Position numbers and translations under genes: made by a program. Positions 1-7,997 of a stretch of 27,622 bases of DNA are shown here, piece by piece. The stretch comes from an uncultured Rothia sp. (lineage in GTDB: Bacteria > Actinomycetota > Actinomycetes > Actinomycetales > Micrococcaceae). Position 1 is the stretch's first letter. Each line of letters begins with the position of its first letter. The notes below the pieces were generated by a model. That model was not told the origin of the DNA. It saw nothing but the letters and a program-made list of their open reading frames with translations, and did no database searches. The DNA is taken from contig CAMIIP010000020.1 in the NCBI GenBank assembly GCA_946222285.1, positions 1 through 27,622 of the forward strand, given 5' to 3'.

Positions 1-912
1 ACCGTCTAGTCGAACCTGCAAGTATTCGTCGGCAAGTTTTTCAGAAATACCGAGCATACCCTTCACGGACTGGGGTTCGCGGAACTCCATGAGCCCGGTT
101 TCGGGCATGGGGTTCAGAACTACCATCTTGCCGCCGTTTTCTTTCATCTTCTTGAAAGAGGTCAGCGAGCGGGGGTGGTTGGTGCCAGGATTCTGACCGA
201 TGGAGATCAGCAGGTCAGTGGTTTCGAGGTCATTCATGGTGATAGAGCCCTTACCCAAACCAACGGTCGAGGAGAGCGCCACGCCGGTTGACTCGTGGCA
301 GAGGTTGCCGCAGTCGGGCAGGTTGTTGGTACCCAGACGACGAGCGAGAAGCTGGAAAGCGTAGGCAGCTTCGTTGGACGCGCGACCCGAGGTGTAGAAG
401 ACCGCCTGGTTGGGGTCATCCAACGATTTCAGCTGGTCTTTAATGAGCGAGAATGCTTTTTCCCAAGAAATGGGGCGGTAGTGCTCATCTCCTGTGGAGC
501 GATCATAGAGTAGGGGCTCGGTGATGCGCCCCTGCTTGCCGAGCCAGAAGTCGGTCTGATCACGCAATTCTTCAACGGTGTACTTTGCCCAGAAATCGGC
601 ACCTGCACGTTCGGGCATGGTCTCTTCTGCTACGGCTTTTGCGCCGTTCTCGCAGAATTCGACCATATTCATGTCGTTCTGGTTGGGCTCAGGCCAGGCG
701 CAGGAGGGGCAGTCGATACCGCCGTGCTGATTCATTTTCAGCAGGGTGGGAATCGCGCGGTCTGGGGCAGCCATAGCCATAGCGTGGTAGACGCCGCCCA
801 GTCCGGCAGCCGAGGTAACGCGGTTACCAATCTTGGGGTAATCGTAAACGTTAGCTTTTTCGCTCACGCTACTGACGGTAGGGAGTGTTGAAGTTTCTTG
901 AGGCGCATTCAT
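1..912 (-). CDS. Molybdopterin oxidoreductase alpha subunit, FdhF/YdeP family (C-terminus lies outside the window)
   Basis: Reading from the ATG at 912 the frame stays open to base 1, giving the first 304 residues of a protein whose family is usually 700-780 residues. Residues 64-74 read GGIDCPSCAWP and are followed by FCENGAKAVA near 86-95, both typical of the YdeP/Fdh-alpha-like branch (TIGR01701) of molybdopterin oxidoreductases. CGNLCHESTGVAL at 201-213 aligns with the region that holds the molybdenum-ligating Cys/Sec in FdhF, so C205 is the likely metal ligand. The reaction is probably formate oxidation or a related two-electron conversion, but substrates of this branch are poorly known. 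A fdhD gene 2.6 kb away fits a cofactor needing FdhD sulfuration. It is transcribed away from the XRE regulator at 1154. Family assignment is firm; the substrate is not known. Confidence 0.88.
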   Translation of the reverse strand, partial: MNAPQETSTLPTVSSVSEKANVYDYPKIGNRVTSAAGLGGVYHAMAMAAPDRAIPTLLKMNQHGGIDCPSCAWPEPNQNDMNMVEFCENGAKAVAEETMPERAGADFWAKYTVEELRDQTDFWLGKQGRITEPLLYDRSTGDEHYRPISWEKAFSLIKDQLKSLDDPNQAVFYTSGRASNEAAYAFQLLARRLGTNNLPDCGNLCHESTGVALSSTVGLGKGSITMNDLETTDLLISIGQNPGTNHPRSLTSFKKMKENGGKMVVLNPMPETGLMEFREPQSVKGMLGISEKLADEYLQVRLDG

Positions 913-1006
913 GCTTTCAAATCTATCAGTTTGCTGAGGCGAAAATAAGGTTCTGATGACTTTATGCAGAGATGAGTGAGCGTGAGCAGGTTTGCGCCTC
1001 AACAGA

Positions 1007-1065
1007 TGACCGGTTCAGTTCGTTTTGACCAGGTGTGCCGTGGTCAAAACGAGTTACGCCGGTCA
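1007..1065. repeat. 59-bp palindromic repeat, copy 1
   Basis: Two 25-nt arms (1007-1031 and 1041-1065) surround a 9-nt centre. Outer ends are TGACCGG/CCGGTCA and inner arms contain CGTTTTGACC/GGTCAAAACG. It lies between the divergent oxidoreductase and XRE regulator genes. The same 59-bp unit recurs at 1920, 17461, 21568 and 22795. Confidence 0.93.
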
Positions 1066-1087
1066 GCAATCTACTTCACAAATATAC

Positions 1088-1120
1088 TTGCTTAAATGTA
1101 AATTATCTTTTACATTTAAG
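1088..1120 (+). promoter_or_regulatory. Promoter and overlapping operator of the XRE regulator operon
   Basis: A perfect inverted repeat, CTTAAATGTAAA (1091-1102) and TTTACATTTAAG (1109-1120) with a 6-nt spacer, overlaps a plausible promoter: -35 TTGCTT at 1088-1093, 17-bp spacing, -10 TACATT at 1111-1116. The regulator starts 34 nt further on. A symmetric site covering its own promoter is the usual arrangement for an autorepressing small XRE protein. The palindrome is directly visible; binding and autoregulation are inferred. Confidence 0.68.
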
Positions 1121-1153
1121 TCAGTTCCATTCACTAAGCAACCCTAGGAACAT

Positions 1154-1363
1154 ATGGAAGCAAAACCTTCTAATTCAGTACGCCGATGGCGCCGATGGAA
1201 TGAGATATCTCAGAACGAACTCGCTGAACAGGTAAACGTTTCACGGCAGACCATCGCAAACATCGAAAAGGGGAACTACTCCCCCTCAGTCCACCTAGCA
1301 CTGGAAATTTGCCGGGTACTTGGTAAAACCGTTGAAGAAATTTTCGGAGAGGAACAAGCATAA
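1154..1363 (+). CDS. Small XRE-family helix-turn-helix regulator
   Basis: This 69-residue protein is almost entirely one HTH_3 domain. Residues 19-40 carry the helix-turn-helix (QNELAEQVNVSRQTIANIEK), followed by the family-typical LALEICRVLGKTVEEIF. It resembles the short Cro-like regulators that sit directly upstream of a small integral membrane protein gene, and the next gene, 2 nt downstream, is exactly that. The start ATG is preceded by CTAGGA. A perfect 24-base inverted repeat overlaps its promoter and is probably its own operator. It most likely represses its own operon; the signal it answers to cannot be read from the sequence. The two-gene module is bracketed by two 59-bp palindromes. 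Confidence 0.9.
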   Translation: MEAKPSNSVRRWRRWNEISQNELAEQVNVSRQTIANIEKGNYSPSVHLALEICRVLGKTVEEIFGEEQA

Positions 1364-1365
1364 TC

Positions 1366-1875
1366 GTGAGCGCACTCATTAAACGTTTTGGCGATTACCA
1401 TGTAAGCCTTGTCAGAGAATATGTTGACGATGAGTACCAGGAAAAGATTGAAAACCAATCTAATACTATCGTCGTCAATACCCTGCCTTATACCTTGTAC
1501 GGTATTGGTGCCGTCCTTGCCTGGGCTATCCCTGGCCCTCGTTCCCTACTCTCTGTCTTAGTGTTTCTACCGCTAGCCGTAGGAATAGTATTCGGCAATG
1601 GCTGGATGAAGCATTATGCTCCCAGGCCTAAGCCGGTAGTTCCCAAATGGATGCTGGCTATTGTTATTCCCATCGTTATCTTGCAGGGGCTAGGAATTGT
1701 TTATAACACTCTTGCGCCAGGCAACGAAGATTGGAATGTCTTGGCTATTGTTTGTGCTGCCTCGATTGTAGGAGGACCCATCGGAGGCCTTGCAGGAAAT
1801 AATGGCGCTAAACGTAAATTGCAGAAGGACCGCGCTTCAGATATTAAACGGCTAGAGGCAGACCTGGAAGACTAG
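1366..1875 (+). CDS. Small integral membrane protein, partner of the XRE regulator
   Basis: The 169-residue product starts at a GTG only 2 nt after the regulator's stop, so translation is probably coupled. Hydrophobic stretches near residues 38-56, 60-80, 93-115 and 124-146 suggest four membrane spans. The N-terminal 35 residues and the C-terminal end are charged (RKLQKDRASDIKRLEADLED), the latter likely a short cytoplasmic helix. I do not recognise a named family. Gene pairs of this build (tiny XRE repressor plus 3-4 TM protein) are common in Gram-positive bacteria, where the membrane protein has been suggested to sense or sequester, but no function is shown here. Confidence 0.82.
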   Translation: MSALIKRFGDYHVSLVREYVDDEYQEKIENQSNTIVVNTLPYTLYGIGAVLAWAIPGPRSLLSVLVFLPLAVGIVFGNGWMKHYAPRPKPVVPKWMLAIVIPIVILQGLGIVYNTLAPGNEDWNVLAIVCAASIVGGPIGGLAGNNGAKRKLQKDRASDIKRLEADLED

Positions 1876-1919
1876 TTACCTTCTTCTATGAATCCATCCC
1901 AGCAGAGTAGCTCAGCAAA

Positions 1920-1978
1920 TGACCGGCCTAGCTCGTTTTGACCACGGTAGACCTGGTCAAAACGAGCTAGGGTGGTCA
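1920..1978. repeat. 59-bp palindromic repeat, copy 2
   Basis: Arms 1920-1944 and 1954-1978 are complementary with only two mismatches; the centre is CGGTAGACC. It lies 44 nt after the stop of the membrane protein and 52 nt before the B3/4 gene. With copy 1 it encloses the XRE/membrane-protein module. Confidence 0.94.
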
Positions 1979-2030
1979 GTTATCGATTCACTCGGGGTAG
2001 ATTATTAAAGACAAACCCTAGGAGCACACC

Positions 2031-2741
2031 ATGAACAACAGTCTCAACGTTTTCCTTGCCCAAGCCCACATCGATGAATCAGTTTTTGAGCTTCGCCCCG
2101 ACTACCGCGCGCTCCTCATCGGGGTCGAAGGTATCGAACCGGCAGAATCAAACGATGTCAACGAGTGCCTCCTACAAGAGGCTGAGCAGAAAGCACAGGA
2201 CCTGTTAGAGCAGACCCCTGTTGAAGAACTTCCCCATATCGCGGATTGGCGAGAGACCTATAAGGCTTTCGGCGCTAAACCCCAGCGCACCCGCAATTCG
2301 CTTGAAGCGCTGACCCGCCGCGCGTCGTCCGGTCTGCCTCGGGTTAACCGGCTGACCGACATCTACAACGCCATCTCGGTCAAGCATCAAATCCCGCTCG
2401 GCGGCGAAGACCTTGACCACTACGAGGGCGCGCTCCACCTGACCCGCGCCGCCGGTAGCGAAGAGTTCAGTACCTTCTCCTCAGGCGAGTCCAAGGTGGA
2501 GCATCCTAAAGAGGGCGAAGTTATCTGGCGCGACGACGCCGGGGTCACCTGCCGTATCTGGAATTGGCGTCAGTGCGCCCGCACCGGATTGACCGACCAA
2601 ACTTCCCGCGCGATTTTTATTCTGGATGCTCTCGGTACCCTCTCCGATGAAGAACTCCACGTCGCAGGAGAAGAACTGATCGAACACATCCAGACGCTCG
2701 GTAGCAACGTGGGCGTGAAAAAGCGATTGATCGCCGGCTAA
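2031..2741 (+). CDS. B3/4 domain-containing protein (phenylalanyl-tRNA synthetase beta-like)
   Basis: The 236-residue product matches the stand-alone B3/4 domain proteins (COG3382), related to the B3/B4 editing region of the phenylalanyl-tRNA synthetase beta subunit. Recognisable segments are WRETYKAFGAKPQRTRNSLEAL near 68-90, SGLPRVNRLTDIYNAISVKH near 99-118, and the later IWRDDAGVTCRIWNWRQCARTGLT stretch near 164-188. Trans-editing or tRNA/amino-acid binding is assumed for the family, but the role of these free-standing proteins is unsettled. The start has AGGAG 7 nt upstream (CCTAGGAGCACACCATG). Its stop overlaps the stop of the convergent fdhD by 4 bases. Confidence 0.88.
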   Translation: MNNSLNVFLAQAHIDESVFELRPDYRALLIGVEGIEPAESNDVNECLLQEAEQKAQDLLEQTPVEELPHIADWRETYKAFGAKPQRTRNSLEALTRRASSGLPRVNRLTDIYNAISVKHQIPLGGEDLDHYEGALHLTRAAGSEEFSTFSSGESKVEHPKEGEVIWRDDAGVTCRIWNWRQCARTGLTDQTSRAIFILDALGTLSDEELHVAGEELIEHIQTLGSNVGVKKRLIAG

Positions 2742-3568
2742 ATATCCAACTCCCCCGAGTAAAGATTGAAGCGGTCTTCGCGGGCGAATGCCACCAGCGT
2801 CATGCCCGCTTCTTTCGCCATATCAACGGCTAAGGACGACGGCGCAGAGACCGCCACCAGCGCCGAGAATCCCGCCATGATGGCTTTTTGAACGAGCTCA
2901 AATGAAGCGCGTGAACTCATGACCAAGATGCGCCCGGAAACGTCCAGGGAGTCTTCAAGCATGAGATGCCCGATTACCTTGTCGGCGGCGTTGTGGCGGC
3001 CAATGTCCTCGCGGGCAACAATCATCGTGCCGTCCGATTCAAAGGCGCCGGCGGCGTGAATGCCGCCTGTGCGCCGAAACTGCTTCTGCTCCCCCCGTAA
3101 AACTTCTGGCAGGGAAAGAATCAGCTCAGGCGAAAGTTTCACCGATTCAATAGGTCGATATGCCTTATCCATAATCGAGCTAATAGACGCTGAACCGCAC
3201 ACTCCACAGGCAGAGTTCGTAGTAGTCAACCGCAAGTTTTCAAGTCCAGGTGCCCGCACGTAGCTAGCAGTCTGCACGTCCAAAACATTGTAGGTGTTCT
3301 GCCCGTCCGGCCCCGTTGCCCCGGCGCAGTAGCGGGCGTTGGTTACGTCGTCCGCTCCACGAATGAGTCCCTCAGAGTGCAAGAAACCGTGGGCGAGTTC
3401 TATATCGTGACCGGGGGTGCGCATGGTGGTGGTAATGGTTGCTCCCGAAAGGCGAATCTCCAGGGGCTCCTCCGCCGTGATTGCATCTCCTCGACGGCTC
3501 ACAGAAAAAGAACCGTCTGAATTACGCCGCACCTTAGCGGTGGGAACTGAGATATTAATTCTGCCCAT
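2738..3568 (-). CDS. fdhD: Formate dehydrogenase accessory sulfurtransferase FdhD
   Basis: The 276-residue protein has the FdhD build: EPLEIRLSG near 34-42, TPGHDIELAHGFLHSEGLI near 51-69, the catalytic CGVCG loop (C121 and C124), GGIHAAGAF, REDIGRHNAADKVIG and SSRASFELVQKA in the second half. FdhD receives sulfur from a cysteine desulfurase through the CxxC loop and passes it to the bis-MGD cofactor of formate dehydrogenases. The likely client is the FdhF/YdeP-type enzyme at the left edge. It starts inside the end of the DUF6457 gene (14-nt overlap), so the two are co-translated. Length and motifs are complete. Confidence 0.96.
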   Translation of the reverse strand: MGRINISVPTAKVRRNSDGSFSVSRRGDAITAEEPLEIRLSGATITTTMRTPGHDIELAHGFLHSEGLIRGADDVTNARYCAGATGPDGQNTYNVLDVQTASYVRAPGLENLRLTTTNSACGVCGSASISSIMDKAYRPIESVKLSPELILSLPEVLRGEQKQFRRTGGIHAAGAFESDGTMIVAREDIGRHNAADKVIGHLMLEDSLDVSGRILVMSSRASFELVQKAIMAGFSALVAVSAPSSLAVDMAKEAGMTLVAFAREDRFNLYSGELDI

Positions 3569-3839
3569 GCGAAAAATCCTTCACCGCTTCTTCAACTTTC
3601 TCAATACGAGCGTGCACGCCCTCTGCCGTGCTTTCTCCTGCACTACCGGCGGCTAGACCCACGAGAAAAGCGGCAAGGGGCGCGGCGGGGCGAATCGTAT
3701 CGTGGGCAACGTGTTTAGTCATGCCCAGAAGATGGTGCATGGTTTCCTCAACGATGGCAGGATCAAGTTCTAAACGTTGCGCTACGCCCGTCAAAAAGTC
3801 CTGTGCCCTGTTCAAATCTCCGGCTTCGTGTTTGCTCAT
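3555..3839 (-). CDS. DUF6457 domain protein next to fdhD
   Basis: A small, mostly helical protein of 94 residues. The mid-section HHLLGMTKHVAHDTIRPAAP and following LAAFLVGLAAG are typical of DUF6457, actinobacterial proteins that sit beside or are fused to molybdopterin-guanine-dinucleotide genes. I chose the ATG at 3839 because AAAGGAA lies 3-4 nt upstream; a GTG at 3851 would add four residues but has no such site. It overlaps fdhD by 14 nt. The context points to maturation or insertion of the molybdenum cofactor; the exact role is unknown. Confidence 0.83.
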   Translation of the reverse strand: MSKHEAGDLNRAQDFLTGVAQRLELDPAIVEETMHHLLGMTKHVAHDTIRPAAPLAAFLVGLAAGSAGESTAEGVHARIEKVEEAVKDFSHGQN

Positions 3840-3847
3840 GGTTCCTT

Positions 3848-4921
3848 TCACTTCTCTTGCAAATCTAATCCCGATAGGTTAGTAGACTTCTCAAAGAGTC
3901 TAGCGACGTCTTGCTCGCTGACTTCTTCTAGCGTGGCTGGGTTCCACTGTGGGTTGCGGTCTTTGTCGATAACCTGGGCGCGGATGCCCTCCTTCATGTC
4001 GTGCCCGTGCATAGCGTTGCTCACCAGCACAAAGTCACGATTGAGCGTTTCAGCCAGGCTAGCGTTTTCCGCCAGGCGAATTCCTACCAGCGCAGTTTTG
4101 ATCGCGGTGGGGCTGTTACGACGAAGCGCAGCGCTTAGCTCGGCGGCGAATTCCTCACCTTCTTCTGCTTGCTGGGCAAGGGCGTCGCGGATTTTTTCGG
4201 CATTCTCACCGGCGAAGGCGGTGTTAATCCAAAAAGCGTTTTCAGCCAGCGGCGATTGAATTGGCTCTGTGGTGAAGCGGGAAATAGTTGCTGCAACGGA
4301 CTCAGCGTCGACGGCGTTTTCGAGGGCTTCGGTGAGATGAGCAAGCCGGTCTGAAGGCACAAAATAGTCTGCTAAGCCGACGACCAGAGCATCGGCGCCG
4401 TTGATGTGTCTGCCGGTCATCGCCAGCATGGTTCCTAGTTCACGTGGGGCCTGTGCCAGTAGCTTCAGTCCGCCGATATCGGGGGCGAACCCGATGCCGG
4501 TTTCGGGCATACCGGCCCGAGTTTTCTCGGTAACAACCCGGTGCGAGGCATGACCCGAGATACCGATGCCGCCGCCGAGGACGACGCCGTCCATCAACGC
4601 CACCACCGGTTTGGAGTAGGTGGCAATACGGAAATTCAGTGTATATTCGGCACGAAAATAGGTTTCGCCCTCTTGATAGTTCTCTGTTTCAAGAAGTTTA
4701 TAGAGGGAAACGATATCGCCACCGGCGCACAGACCTTTCTCACCAGCGCCTCGAATCAGAACGACCCTCACGTCGTCCCTGTTCTCAAAGTCAGTGAGCG
4801 TAGCGTCAATGCCCTGAAGCATCTCAAAGCTCAGCGCGTTTAAAGCACGCGGTCTGTTCACAGTGATGATGCCGAGATTCCCACGCACCTCAGAAAGAAT
4901 TTCCTCTGGTCGTTTCTCCAT
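3848..4921 (-). CDS. 3-hydroxyisobutyryl-CoA hydrolase-like protein (enoyl-CoA hydratase/isomerase superfamily)
   Basis: A 357-residue crotonase-fold enzyme of the HIBYL-CoA hydrolase subgroup (PF16113). Near the N-terminus are LGIITVNRPRALNALSFEM and GLCAGGDIVSLY, the oxyanion-hole region. In the middle are VVALMDGVVLGGGIGIS and RAGMPETGIGFAPDIGG, where the Glu and Asp correspond to the catalytic pair of human HIBCH. The reaction is hydrolysis of 3-hydroxyisobutyryl-CoA in valine breakdown; paralogues accept other 3-hydroxyacyl-CoA esters. I placed the start at the ATG 4921, with AGGA seven bases upstream; a GTG at 4945 would add eight residues but lacks a good ribosome site. Its stop overlaps the extreme upstream edge of the DUF6457 reading frame. 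No other valine-degradation gene is near. Confidence 0.88.
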   Translation of the reverse strand: MEKRPEEILSEVRGNLGIITVNRPRALNALSFEMLQGIDATLTDFENRDDVRVVLIRGAGEKGLCAGGDIVSLYKLLETENYQEGETYFRAEYTLNFRIATYSKPVVALMDGVVLGGGIGISGHASHRVVTEKTRAGMPETGIGFAPDIGGLKLLAQAPRELGTMLAMTGRHINGADALVVGLADYFVPSDRLAHLTEALENAVDAESVAATISRFTTEPIQSPLAENAFWINTAFAGENAEKIRDALAQQAEEGEEFAAELSAALRRNSPTAIKTALVGIRLAENASLAETLNRDFVLVSNAMHGHDMKEGIRAQVIDKDRNPQWNPATLEEVSEQDVARLFEKSTNLSGLDLQEK

Positions 4922-4966
4922 GCCCCGTTCCTGCCCTTCCTGCACGTCAATGGTCTTTACACCACT

Positions 4967-6098
4967 CTACGCCTTACGGAAGACCACACCCTGATGAGGA
5001 GGAAGCTTTAAACCCAGTGGTGCTTTACCATTAGCAGATTCTAGTCCGGCGGGAACCCTGAGTTTGCCCGTTGCGTGACCCGTTATGTTAACCGCCGCCC
5101 AGCCGCCAGAGAACCGCCTAACCAGAGCGCCCTTTTCCTCATAAAAATCACCCAGAGGTTTGCCTAAGTCCCATGCTAACTCGGATTTCCACGGTGTGCC
5201 GTTGTGGGCATCGTGGCCGGTGCCAGCTAGCGCCGTCCATTCTCCCCCCTCCCAGGACCCAGAAGGCTGCCAGAGCTGCTAGAAAGTTGGGGTGATCTTC
5301 GTGCCCATCGGTGGACGCGCGGAGCAGAGTCAGGCGGGGCCGCTTAATTGTGCTGCCATCGGGCTGGGTCAGTTTGACCGGCGCCTGCTTACCCATCATC
5401 TGATGTGCCTGCGCCATGGTGGAGGTGACGTCAAGAAATTCGTTGGCGCCCCATCCCAGAAAGACTTCTTCAAAGCCGCCGCCATAGGCGCTATGACGCT
5501 TCCACTTACCGGAATCACAACGCGCTTCGGCAAGATTGGGAACAAGAATTTTCCCCCGGGAGTTGAGCGCTTTACCGGCATCACGAATAATCCGATCTAT
5601 CCCTTTACGAAGGGTTTTGAGCTGGCGGGCTCCTCGAATCGGCAGATTCAGCCCGTAGTAGTCGCCAAAGAAATCGTTATCTGCCATCACGCCGTCAAAA
5701 GGCGAATTTTCTAGTTCAGCAACAACGTTCTCTACCCAGCGTTTACGGTAGCGAGGATCCCATACCTGCATCTGAAAATGCCCGGGATAACCTTCCCATT
5801 CGATAAAATCCCCAGAGCGGCGGCGGGCAAACCAAGTTTGCCCGGCTTGCTCGGCCTTTTCTGCTTCGGCGAACCCAATACCGGAGGTCAGTATCTGTCC
5901 CGATTCATAACTTCGACTAGAGGAAAGGCATTTATAGCACAGCACCGTCATCGAAGGGTTCAGTTCTTTAAGACGACGCGCCGCCTCAACTTCCCGAGGC
6001 TGCAAAATCGCTACCGAATAGTGTTGGGCGGCAAAGATAACCTGCTCCTCGCTAATTTCTTCGCCGCCGTACCTCACCCATAAACCAAATGAAGCCAT
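4967..6098 (-). pseudogene. Putative glycoside hydrolase (GHL15-like) of the Pel-type locus, frameshifted
   Basis: The frame from the ATG at 6098 runs 316 codons and ends in an out-of-family tail at 5148. Removing one base from a run of six C (5244-5249, plus strand) lets the frame continue to a TAG at 4967-4969. It then reads GGGEWTALAGTGHDAHNGTP, LGKPLGDFYEE and ends LKLPPHQGVVFRKA, a sensible 376-residue whole. The protein looks like a TIM-barrel hydrolase of the GHL15/PF14885 type, with WVRYGG at the start and the acidic strand end FDGVMADNDFF at 134-144. Its ATG abuts the pelF stop (TAAATG), so the two are translationally coupled. The likely substrate is the polysaccharide made by PelF/PelG. 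A six-base homopolymer could be a switching site, a mutation or a sequencing error. Confidence 0.78.
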
Positions 6099-7934
6099 TT
6101 AGCTGGCAGTCTCACGGAACATATGTTTTCTTCCGCGGGTCGGGTCGTTCGGCGTCGTCTCTTCCTGCATCGCCGTCATGGACTGAGCTACAGATTCAGC
6201 ATCACTCGTTGCGGTATTTCCGGCAGAGGATGCCTTTTCGATAACAGCCCTACGGTGTTCTGCTAGGTCTGGGGGCGTAACGCTCTTGACAGACATGACC
6301 TTCATATCCTCCTGCTCGGGTTTGAGCTCTAAGCCTCCCAGGGTGCGATAGATGAGATTGTACTGTTGCATCACATCATGAAGCTGGAAAAATTTAATAA
6401 CGCGTTCGCGAGCGTTAATGCAGAGTTGTTCGTAGTATTCGGGGCTATCCATGACCATTTTGAGTGCTTCAGCAAAGCCTTCGGGGTCGGCAGCTTGGGT
6501 AAGAATTCCGCACCGTTGAATGTGTTCGCCATCTTCTGCTACTAAAGTGTCATCGATGAGCTGGGACATTCCGCCAACATCCGAGCCAATCACGGGAATA
6601 GAAGCGCTCATCGCTTCAAGGGCGACAATGGGCTGGCCTTCGTTATAAGAAGGCATGACCAAAACATCAAATTCCCCCAGTTTCTCGCGTACGTTCACCG
6701 TACCGTGGAAAGTAAAGTAGTCTTCCAGCCCTTTTTCAGCGATAGCTTCGCGGCACTTATCGTAGTACCAGGGAACGTGCTCGGTAGGACCAAGACAGTC
6801 AATGTGCAGCGAGTATCCTTCATCTTTGAGGATGGCTACTGTGTCGATCAAGTCCAACAACCCTTTGATGGGAACAACGCGGGCGATAAAGACGAACTTC
6901 CAGTGGTGGTTTTTGCCCTGTAGCTCAATCTTTTCTCGGGCGGTACGACGCATAGCGTAGGCTTCGTTGACGTCTGAAATGAGCATACCGTTGGGAAGAA
7001 TCACCGATCTTTCTTCGATACCGTGTAGCCCCTGTGCTTCTTCAATCGCCTTGGGGTAGAGGTAGGTAATCTGATCTGTACTGGGATAACAGAAACGACC
7101 CATCTGAATCCACCAGATCATCCAGGCACGTTGCTCATCTGTGACGTCAAAAGTATCCGGATCTTCCACCCTCACTGGGTAAGACATATTACGATCCAGC
7201 AAAGTATTGACGGTATCGCGCACATAGAGATTATGCTCTGTCAGCAAGAAGCTAGCATGATTATCTCGGGCAGCTGCCGCGCTAATCAGTGACGCGTACC
7301 CGGTGGTATGGGCGTGGTAAACGCGGGCGTAGGGCATTCGCTCGTGAAGAAGCGCATAAGCCAGCGAAAAGAAGGTACGCATGAGCCAGAAAACATCCGA
7401 GAAGCTCATGCTACCCATCGGCAGACGCTCAAAGAGAACCTGCATGAACTCTTTAGTACCCAGCAAAGCCCAACCTGGAATTTCTCGGTTCTTCTCCGAG
7501 AACATCGTGTCGTAGATATTCCAGAGCGGGTTGGGGTCGGCATCATCTGCCAAAGAAAGTAGGGCATCAATAATGGAGTGGGATGCCGCTCTTCGTTGCT
7601 TTGAATTCATCTTCAGTTCGCGCAGGGGAACAGCGAAACCTTCGCGGTGTTCCTCCATACTGATAAACATCGTCTTGACCCAGCGAACGTTCTCGGGCAT
7701 ACCGTATAGATCTTCCGAGGGCGAATTGGAATCCCAGCTAATATGAATAATTCCAAAAGAGATATCGGGATTGGTGGTCACGATATCGTGAACCACCGCC
7801 GAAACTCCACCTTTCAAAAAGGGATAGGTAGATTCCATAACGATTGCAACGTCCACGTCTTCAAACTGAGGATCCGTGTAGTGAGGCGTAGTAGTCGGTT
7901 TGATGAGTTCTTTGTATACGTTTTGTTGAGACAA
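6099..7934 (-). CDS. pelF: PelF-like GT4 glycosyltransferase (DUF3492)
   Basis: The intact 611-residue protein begins with the DUF3492 signature VDVAIVMESTYPFLKGGVSA near 27-46, the PelF N-terminal half. A GT-B domain follows: TEHNLYVRDT, ARVVPIKGLLDLI (donor-binding domain) and NEGQPIVALE at 431-440, whose two Glu are the E-x7-E of family GT4. PelF is a cytosolic, UDP-sugar-using transferase that polymerises the Pel polysaccharide together with the membrane protein PelG. The Ser/Thr/Glu-rich tail after about residue 540 is longer than usual. Translation appears to start at a TTG (7934) with GAAAG upstream; the next in-frame Met would cut into the domain. It lies 63 nt after pelG. Expression may be futile while pelG is broken. 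Confidence 0.9.
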   Translation of the reverse strand: MSQQNVYKELIKPTTTPHYTDPQFEDVDVAIVMESTYPFLKGGVSAVVHDIVTTNPDISFGIIHISWDSNSPSEDLYGMPENVRWVKTMFISMEEHREGFAVPLRELKMNSKQRRAASHSIIDALLSLADDADPNPLWNIYDTMFSEKNREIPGWALLGTKEFMQVLFERLPMGSMSFSDVFWLMRTFFSLAYALLHERMPYARVYHAHTTGYASLISAAAARDNHASFLLTEHNLYVRDTVNTLLDRNMSYPVRVEDPDTFDVTDEQRAWMIWWIQMGRFCYPSTDQITYLYPKAIEEAQGLHGIEERSVILPNGMLISDVNEAYAMRRTAREKIELQGKNHHWKFVFIARVVPIKGLLDLIDTVAILKDEGYSLHIDCLGPTEHVPWYYDKCREAIAEKGLEDYFTFHGTVNVREKLGEFDVLVMPSYNEGQPIVALEAMSASIPVIGSDVGGMSQLIDDTLVAEDGEHIQRCGILTQAADPEGFAEALKMVMDSPEYYEQLCINARERVIKFFQLHDVMQQYNLIYRTLGGLELKPEQEDMKVMSVKSVTPPDLAEHRRAVIEKASSAGNTATSDAESVAQSMTAMQEETTPNDPTRGRKHMFRETAS

Positions 7935-7997
7935 GAGATGTTTCTTTCAGCGAGATGATATGCGAACGAATATGTGTTGCTAGCCCCTAGCGAATAG

